Source: an uncultured Eggerthellaceae bacterium (GTDB lineage Bacteria; Actinomycetota; Coriobacteriia; Coriobacteriales; Eggerthellaceae). Taken from it: a stretch of 18,470 bases of DNA. The notes under the pieces were generated by a model. The model ran no database searches, had not been told where the DNA came from, and saw only the letters and a program-made list of their open reading frames with translations. The position numbers and the translations under genes were made by a program. The DNA lies in NCBI GenBank assembly GCA_910577495.1, contig CAJTML010000030.1:1-18470 (forward strand). Reading direction: 5' to 3'. Position 1 is the first letter of the stretch; each line of letters opens with the position of its first letter. This document shows positions 14,978 to 18,470 of the stretch, piece by piece.

Positions 14978-15466
14978 TTATACGACCGTCAGATCTGCAT
15001 ACGCCGCATCTACTAATCCAATAAGATCTTGGGGTGCCATTTCAAGTTGGCACCCTAGTCTTCCTCCTGAAAACGTGATGGTGTCATATAGTTGTGCTGT
15101 TTCATCCAGATAGGTGGGGAAGAGCTTATTCATGCCAATGGGTGAACATCCGCCATGGATGTAGCCAGTGAGCGGTAACAGCTCTTTTGATTTGATCATA
15201 GCAATGAACTTTTCGCCACAAGCATGAGCTGCCTTTTTGAGATCAAGTTCGCAATCAACTGGAATCATAAAGACGTAATGCTGTCCAGTTTTGCCTTGTG
15301 TGACCAGCGTTTTGAAAACTTTGTCAGGATCAAGCCCCAAAAGATTTGCAACTGAAACTCCTGAGAGTGCTTCGGGGCATTCGAAATAGCGAACCTCAAA
15401 AGGTACGCCAGCGGCCTCCACTTCGCGAATGGCATTGGTCTTCTTTTCAGCATGTGATTTCGACAT
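14978..15466 (-). CDS. ybaK: YbaK/EbsC-type Cys-tRNA(Pro) deacylase (162 aa)
   Basis: Clears Cys wrongly attached to tRNA-Pro by prolyl-tRNA synthetase. The family pattern is complete: KKTNAIREVEAAG (8-20), the conserved Lys52 in DKVFKTLV, the GYIHGGCSPIGMNK motif (101-114) that forms the pocket floor, and LGCQLEMAPQDLI near the end. The ATG at 15466 gives the normal length, with an AAGAG site about 8 nt upstream. An upstream in-frame ATG at 15529 would add 21 residues not usual in the family. It is divergent from murI and convergent with the transpeptidase gene; the 66-bp gap after it has only weak dyads. Confidence 0.93.
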   Translation of the reverse strand: MSKSHAEKKTNAIREVEAAGVPFEVRYFECPEALSGVSVANLLGLDPDKVFKTLVTQGKTGQHYVFMIPVDCELDLKKAAHACGEKFIAMIKSKELLPLTGYIHGGCSPIGMNKLFPTYLDETAQLYDTITFSGGRLGCQLEMAPQDLIGLVDAAYADLTVV

Positions 15467-15515
15467 GACAGATGCTCTTATCTCTTCAAATCCGGGTATC
15501 GCTACGTGCCGCATT

Positions 15516-15536
15516 GGTGTAAACACCATGTGGTGT
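15516..15536. repeat. GGTGT/ACACC repeats in the ybaK-murI spacer
   Basis: GGTGT-AA-ACACC (15516-15527) is followed by another GGTGT at 15532-15536. It is a small dyad plus direct copy, centred about 60 bp upstream of the predicted murI transcription start. It may be an operator; the repeats are short enough to be chance. Confidence 0.3.
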
Positions 15537-15571
15537 AGACAAGGGTTTTATTTTCTTGTTCAGTGCTAGGG

Positions 15572-15577
15572 TATACT
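15572..15577 (+). promoter_or_regulatory. -10 of murI placed for a leaderless transcript
   Basis: TATACT (15572-15577) ends 6 bp before the murI ATG. Normal spacing puts +1 on the A of ATG (15584). No Shine-Dalgarno is present between it and the ATG. The upstream context is CTAGGG, and no clear -35 is seen. Confidence 0.6.
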
Positions 15578-15583
15578 AACAGT

Positions 15584-16459
15584 ATGAATAGTCAGAACAA
15601 CATTTCAAGCTGTGCACCAATTGGCATTTTTGATTCGGGGTTTGGCGGCATGACCGTTGCCCGTGCTATCGCTAAAGCGCTTCCGCATGAATCCATCATC
15701 TATGTTGGTGATTCCGCGCGTTGTCCCTACGGCCCGCGCAAACTTTCCGAGGTGGACGGATTCGTGCAGCAGATCGGGGGCTGGCTGGTTGACCAGGGCG
15801 TAAAGATGCTTGTCATTGCGTGCAATACCGCAACTGCCGCTGGTCTGGTTCATGCGCAGCAAACATTTCCCGTACCCGTCATTGGTGTGGTAGAGCCGGG
15901 CGCTCGTGCCGCAGCGCAAACCACCAAGAATAAGCGCGTTGGTGTGATTGCCACAAAAGCAACGGTCGAGTCAAACGCCTATACCGACGCTATTCGCCAC
16001 ATTGATGCTGGTATCACGGTTTTTTCTACGGCAACACCGCGCTTTGTTGAAATTGCCGAGCAAGGTATTCGTATGGCGGAAGGTCCCATTGAAGATTACA
16101 CGTCTTTGGCGTCGAAAGTGTATGTGCGCCCCGCTTTCCAAGAGATTGCGCGCGAATACTTGGAGCCGCTCAGGAGGTGCGATATCGACACGCTCGTGTT
16201 GGGGTGTACGCATTTTCCCTTGCTCAAAGCGCTCATTGGGAGCGTTGTCGGCAGGGATGTAACGTTGATTTCTTCGGCTGCGGAAGCTGCGAAAGACGTT
16301 GCTGAAATACTTACGCGCCAAGGAACGCTTGCGGCCGATGATCAGCTGCCTACGTATGAGTTTTTTACGACGGGCGAAAACACCGAAGAATTCAAGTCGT
16401 TTGGCAGCAGAGCATTTCGTCAGCCCATTGAGCACGTAACGTCAATCAGTTTTGATTAG
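15584..16459 (+). CDS. murI: Glutamate racemase (291 aa)
   Basis: Cofactor-free two-Cys racemase that supplies D-glutamate for peptidoglycan. The N-terminal GIFDSGFGGMTV (14-25) carries Asp17 and Ser18. The catalytic Cys80 is in VIACNTATAAG and Cys208 is in LGCTHFPLL, with the usual YVGDSARCPYG segment between the N-terminal motif and Cys80. Length is slightly above the usual 265-285 because of an N-terminal extension of about 10 residues. ATG 15584 is chosen because upstream codons would overlap the -10. It has no ribosome site. Confidence 0.96.
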   Translation: MNSQNNISSCAPIGIFDSGFGGMTVARAIAKALPHESIIYVGDSARCPYGPRKLSEVDGFVQQIGGWLVDQGVKMLVIACNTATAAGLVHAQQTFPVPVIGVVEPGARAAAQTTKNKRVGVIATKATVESNAYTDAIRHIDAGITVFSTATPRFVEIAEQGIRMAEGPIEDYTSLASKVYVRPAFQEIAREYLEPLRRCDIDTLVLGCTHFPLLKALIGSVVGRDVTLISSAAEAAKDVAEILTRQGTLAADDQLPTYEFFTTGENTEEFKSFGSRAFRQPIEHVTSISFD

Positions 16460-16541
16460 AAGGCAGTCCCAAAACCTGCAATACTACCCACGCCACCTGC
16501 ACTGAAAATACTTTTCGCAAGCACTTGAGATAGGAAATATG

Positions 16542-17141
16542 ATGCAAACGGTCGTAATCGCTAGCAATAATAAGCATAAAGTCTCTGAAATTCGCCAGAT
16601 TTTGAACTTTGATGATTGGGACTTTAAGACACTTGCTGAAATGGGGATCACGTCAGATCCTGAGGAAAATGCTGACAGCTTTGAAGGTAACGCGCGTATA
16701 AAGGCGCAGGCAGTTCGCAGTCTGTGCCCGGAGTGTGCGGTTTTGGCGGACGATTCAGGGCTCGTGGTGGATGCGCTTGGGGGGCGTCCTGGCGTCTATT
16801 CGTCTCGTTTTGCTGGCGAAGATGCAACCGATGCAGAAAACAATCAATTGCTGCTCGCAGAGCTTGAGGGCGTGAGTACTGAAGATCGTACGGCTCGCTT
16901 TGTGTGTACGATCGTTTTTTACGATGCGACCGGTGCTGAGTTTGTAGCGCAGGGGAGTGTCGAAGGCGTCATTGGAACTGACGAGCGTGGCGATGGTGGA
17001 TTTGGCTATGATCCGCTCTTTTATCCGGATGTGTTTGATCGGACTTGCACGTTAGCAGAGGTTGCTCCTGAAGACAAAAATCGCGTCTCACACAGGGGAA
17101 ACGCTTTGCGTGCCTTGCGGGAAATGATGACGATCTCATAG
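16542..17141 (+). CDS. rdgB: XTP/dITP diphosphatase (RdgB/HAM1 family, 199 aa)
   Basis: Hydrolyses XTP, dITP and ITP to monophosphates, keeping deaminated purines out of DNA and RNA. Signatures are IASNNKHKVSEI (substrate loop), ADDSGLVVDALGGRPGVYSSRFAG with the metal/catalytic Asp pair, GFGYDPLFYPD, and the C-terminal SHRGNALRAL. Two adjacent ATGs exist. 16542 lies 6 nt after AGGA (16532-16535) and is preferred; 16539 is only 3 nt away. It follows murI by 82 nt on the same strand, an order often seen with rph/murI/rdgB clusters. Confidence 0.96.
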   Translation: MQTVVIASNNKHKVSEIRQILNFDDWDFKTLAEMGITSDPEENADSFEGNARIKAQAVRSLCPECAVLADDSGLVVDALGGRPGVYSSRFAGEDATDAENNQLLLAELEGVSTEDRTARFVCTIVFYDATGAEFVAQGSVEGVIGTDERGDGGFGYDPLFYPDVFDRTCTLAEVAPEDKNRVSHRGNALRALREMMTIS

Positions 17142-17199
17142 GCATCATGACGATTATCGAATATTCTCAAGAATTTTCAGCTATTTGAAAAACTTAGGC

Positions 17200-17205
17200 T
17201 ATAAT
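17200..17205 (+). promoter_or_regulatory. -10 of the tRNA-Gly/tRNA-Pro pair
   Basis: Consensus TATAAT, 20 bp before tRNA-Gly. No good -35 lies at 16-18 bp. The two tRNAs are 10 nt apart, so one transcript probably carries both. Confidence 0.6.
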
Positions 17206-17225
17206 GTGTAAAGCCGTTATGAGAT

Positions 17226-17299
17226 GCGGGTGTAGTTCAATGGTAGAACTCGAGCCTTCCAAGCTCGCCACGCGGGTTCGATTCCCGTCACCCGCTCCA
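17226..17299 (+). tRNA. tRNA-Gly (anticodon TCC, CCA encoded)
   Basis: The acceptor GCGGGTG pairs with CACCCGC. The anticodon stem CGAGC/GCTCG encloses the loop CTTCCAA. GGTTCGATT T-loop, then T and CCA. Confidence 0.97.
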
Positions 17300-17309
17300 T
17301 CTTATTTGT

Positions 17310-17386
17310 CGGGGCGTGGCGCAGCCTGGTAGCGCGCCTGCTTTGGGAGCAGGATGTCGCAGGTTCGAATCCTGTCGCCCCGACCA
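17310..17386 (+). tRNA. tRNA-Pro (anticodon TGG, CCA encoded)
   Basis: The acceptor CGGGGCG pairs with CGCCCCG. The anticodon stem CCTGC/GCAGG encloses TTTGGGA. GGTTCGAAT T-loop, then A and CCA. Confidence 0.97.
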
Positions 17387-17406
17387 CTCTTTTATCTCTT
17401 GTATCC

Positions 17407-17649
17407 CTAGCAACAAGCTTGTTTTAGATACGCAATGATGTCGTCTGATTCGTAGAGCGGTTTTCCGTCGATGGTCAGACAAGGCACCTGTGCCTTACCG
17501 CCAAGCGCGATGAGCTTTTCGCGATTGTCACCCTCAAGGGTGTTTATGAGCGGAAGCGATATATCGTTTTGTTGCATGAAATTGAGCACTTTGTGGCAAA
17601 ACGGGCACGTAGGTTTATAAAACAGTTCAGCATTCTCAATCGTTTTCAT
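17407..17649 (-). CDS. Glutaredoxin-like thiol-disulfide protein (80 aa)
   Basis: Small thioredoxin-fold redox protein. The active site CPFC has Cys15 and Cys18 just after the first strand (ELFYKPTCPFCHK). The cis-Pro segment is QVPCLTIDG, and the C-terminal glutathione-binding-like region is YESDDIIAYL. It carries an extra Cys in VPC and a terminal CC pair. Length fits a minimal glutaredoxin. AAGGAG is 5 nt before the ATG. Whether glutathione or another thiol is its partner is open; a mycoredoxin- or NrdH-like role is possible but the CPFC and C-terminal motif fit glutaredoxin/GST-N best. Confidence 0.88.
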   Translation of the reverse strand: MKTIENAELFYKPTCPFCHKVLNFMQQNDISLPLINTLEGDNREKLIALGGKAQVPCLTIDGKPLYESDDIIAYLKQACC

Positions 17650-17718
17650 TTGGACTCCTTATGGGGTACATATTCCCGATCCATCGTGGTGTACGGGAGT
17701 GTCTCCGGTTGACTGAGG

Positions 17719-17730
17719 AATACCCTACAA
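17719..17730 (-). promoter_or_regulatory. TTGTAGGGTATT element upstream of the glutaredoxin gene
   Basis: Minus strand TTGCAT, a 16-bp spacer and TATTCC could be a promoter, the -10 being part of TTGTAGGGTATT. The same 12-mer occurs on the minus strand at 12966-12955 upstream of the acidic protein gene. Confidence 0.4.
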
Positions 17731-17804
17731 GAATCTGCATGCAATTGGAGAAACTGATGCAAAACTGGAATCTGGCGAAAGAAAGAGACGCCCTGAAATA
17801 CAAA

Positions 17805-17880
<76 letters not shown>

Positions 17881-17892
17881 ACAACTTTTCCG

Positions 17893-17898
17893 ATTATA
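17893..17898 (-). promoter_or_regulatory. -10 of tRNA-Arg
   Basis: Minus strand TATAAT, 12 bp upstream of the tRNA 5' end. No clear -35. Confidence 0.55.
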
Positions 17899-18357
17899 GC
17901 GCAAGAAAAACGGTGTGGCTGATGAGATGCAAAATTGGCTCAAAGAATGTCTCGCTCTTGGGTGTGAAGTCCGATAATAAGCAGGGGAGCGCATGCGCAA
18001 TTTGCGAAATGCATGAATTTGATTGTTTATGCAACCTGGTACATATGCCATCAAATCGATGTCACTTAAAATCCCCGTCAACCCCAAAAATTTAGAAAAA
18101 AATTGTCATACAGTTGCCTTCTTTTGGCGTCAAAAATTGTGGTGAAAATATGAAGTGGTCAACCTTTCGTGGGTAAAACGCAAGGAAATAACGGGTGGTT
18201 CAAAAGCGATACAAGACTGTTGATAATTTGTGGTTGCTTTTTGGTTAACTTCATGCGAACTTTAATTCATTCGCGTTTACCCGGTGCGCAACGGTAAACA
18301 CGCGATTAGTTTTTTGGAAAATGCATAAAATGCATATGATTTTAAGGAGGGTTGCTT
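17899..18357 (+). promoter_or_regulatory. Long AT-rich control region upstream of arcA
   Basis: No coding frame here has a start with a ribosome site. Seen are: palindromes at 17989-17998 (GCGCATGCGC) and 17996-18006; a GGTAAAACGC element (18172-18181); a dyad GTTTACC-N11-GGTAAAC (18275-18299) flanked by CGCG on both sides; ATGCAT-AAA-ATGCAT (18321-18335), like an arginine-repressor box; possible -10s TAAAAT (18326-18331) and TATGAT (18335-18340); and a strong AAGGAGG (18344-18350). This is much for one gene and fits an environmentally controlled arginine deiminase operon. Confidence 0.5.
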
Positions 18358-18470
18358 ATGGCTGGCGTAAACGTCAAGAGCGAGATCAAGCCTCTTAAGA
18401 AGGTCTTGCTCCACCGTCCCGGCAACGAGCTTTTAAACCTCACCCCCGACACGCTTGAAGAATTGCTCTT
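18358..18470 (+). CDS. arcA: Arginine deiminase, N-terminal 37 codons (runs off window)
   Basis: Converts arginine to citrulline and ammonia, the first step of the fermentative arginine deiminase pathway that yields ATP and alkali. Only the start is present: a short leader, then EIKPLKKVLLHRPGNEL and LTPDTLEELLF, matching the conserved ADI N-terminus in which the HRPGxEL and P-rich segments form part of the active-site rim. A perfect AAGGAGG lies 7 nt upstream. The catalytic Cys and His lie beyond the window. An operon with arcB, arcC or an antiporter is likely downstream but not seen. Confidence 0.93.
   Translation, partial: MAGVNVKSEIKPLKKVLLHRPGNELLNLTPDTLEELL

Noticed and set aside
17913..18095. 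60-codon frame in the arcA upstream region
   Set aside because: GTG start without ribosome site, Cys-rich random-looking composition, overlaps palindromic control region.

Overview
The window looks like chromosomal DNA from a Gram-positive bacterium of about 50% GC, most likely an actinobacterium of the Coriobacteriia (Atopobium/Olsenella-like). This rests on the gap-pgk-tpiA-(gpmI)-secG order, a TTG-started secG, tRNA genes with encoded CCA, an arcA start preceded by a long regulatory region, and a secreted GxGIGxG-repeat surface protein. The taxon is inferred from style and gene content, not proven.

Layout. (1) Positions 1-2323, minus strand: a secreted beta-helix-like surface protein gene interrupted by an in-frame TAA at 409-407. 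The same frame stays open for 135 further codons to the window edge. (2) 2694-7696, plus strand: lower glycolysis in pathway order (gap, pgk, tpiA, gpmI), then secG with its own promoter. (3) 7778-9016: tRNA-Leu(GAG), a cation diffusion facilitator transporter and tRNA-Gly(GCC), with two strong intrinsic terminators. (4) 9107-11560, plus strand: a TudS/DUF523 protein, a 93-aa protein of unknown function, an M42 aminopeptidase and smpB. (5) 11577-12851, minus strand: the tmRNA gene ssrA, convergent with smpB, preceded by a gene for a hyperacidic 245-aa protein of unknown function. (6) 13226-14911, plus strand: a membrane-anchored L,D-transpeptidase. (7) 14978-17141: ybaK (minus), divergent from murI, then an rdgB-type nucleotide pyrophosphatase. 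(8) 17226-17880: tRNA-Gly(TCC) and tRNA-Pro(TGG) on plus; a glutaredoxin-like gene and tRNA-Arg(TCT) on minus. (9) 17881-18470: a roughly 475-bp AT-rich intergenic region full of dyads, then the first 37 codons of arcA (arginine deiminase).

How the genes fit together: the window covers triose-phosphate glycolysis, protein export (SecG), ribosome rescue (SmpB plus tmRNA), translation quality control (YbaK), peptidoglycan building (MurI, L,D-transpeptidase) and the start of arginine fermentation. Most of it is housekeeping. No CRISPR array, insertion sequence, prophage or defence system was seen. The most unusual points are the interrupted surface gene, the hyperacidic protein next to ssrA, an apparently leaderless murI, the tmRNA tag, and the repeated dyad motif upstream of arcA.
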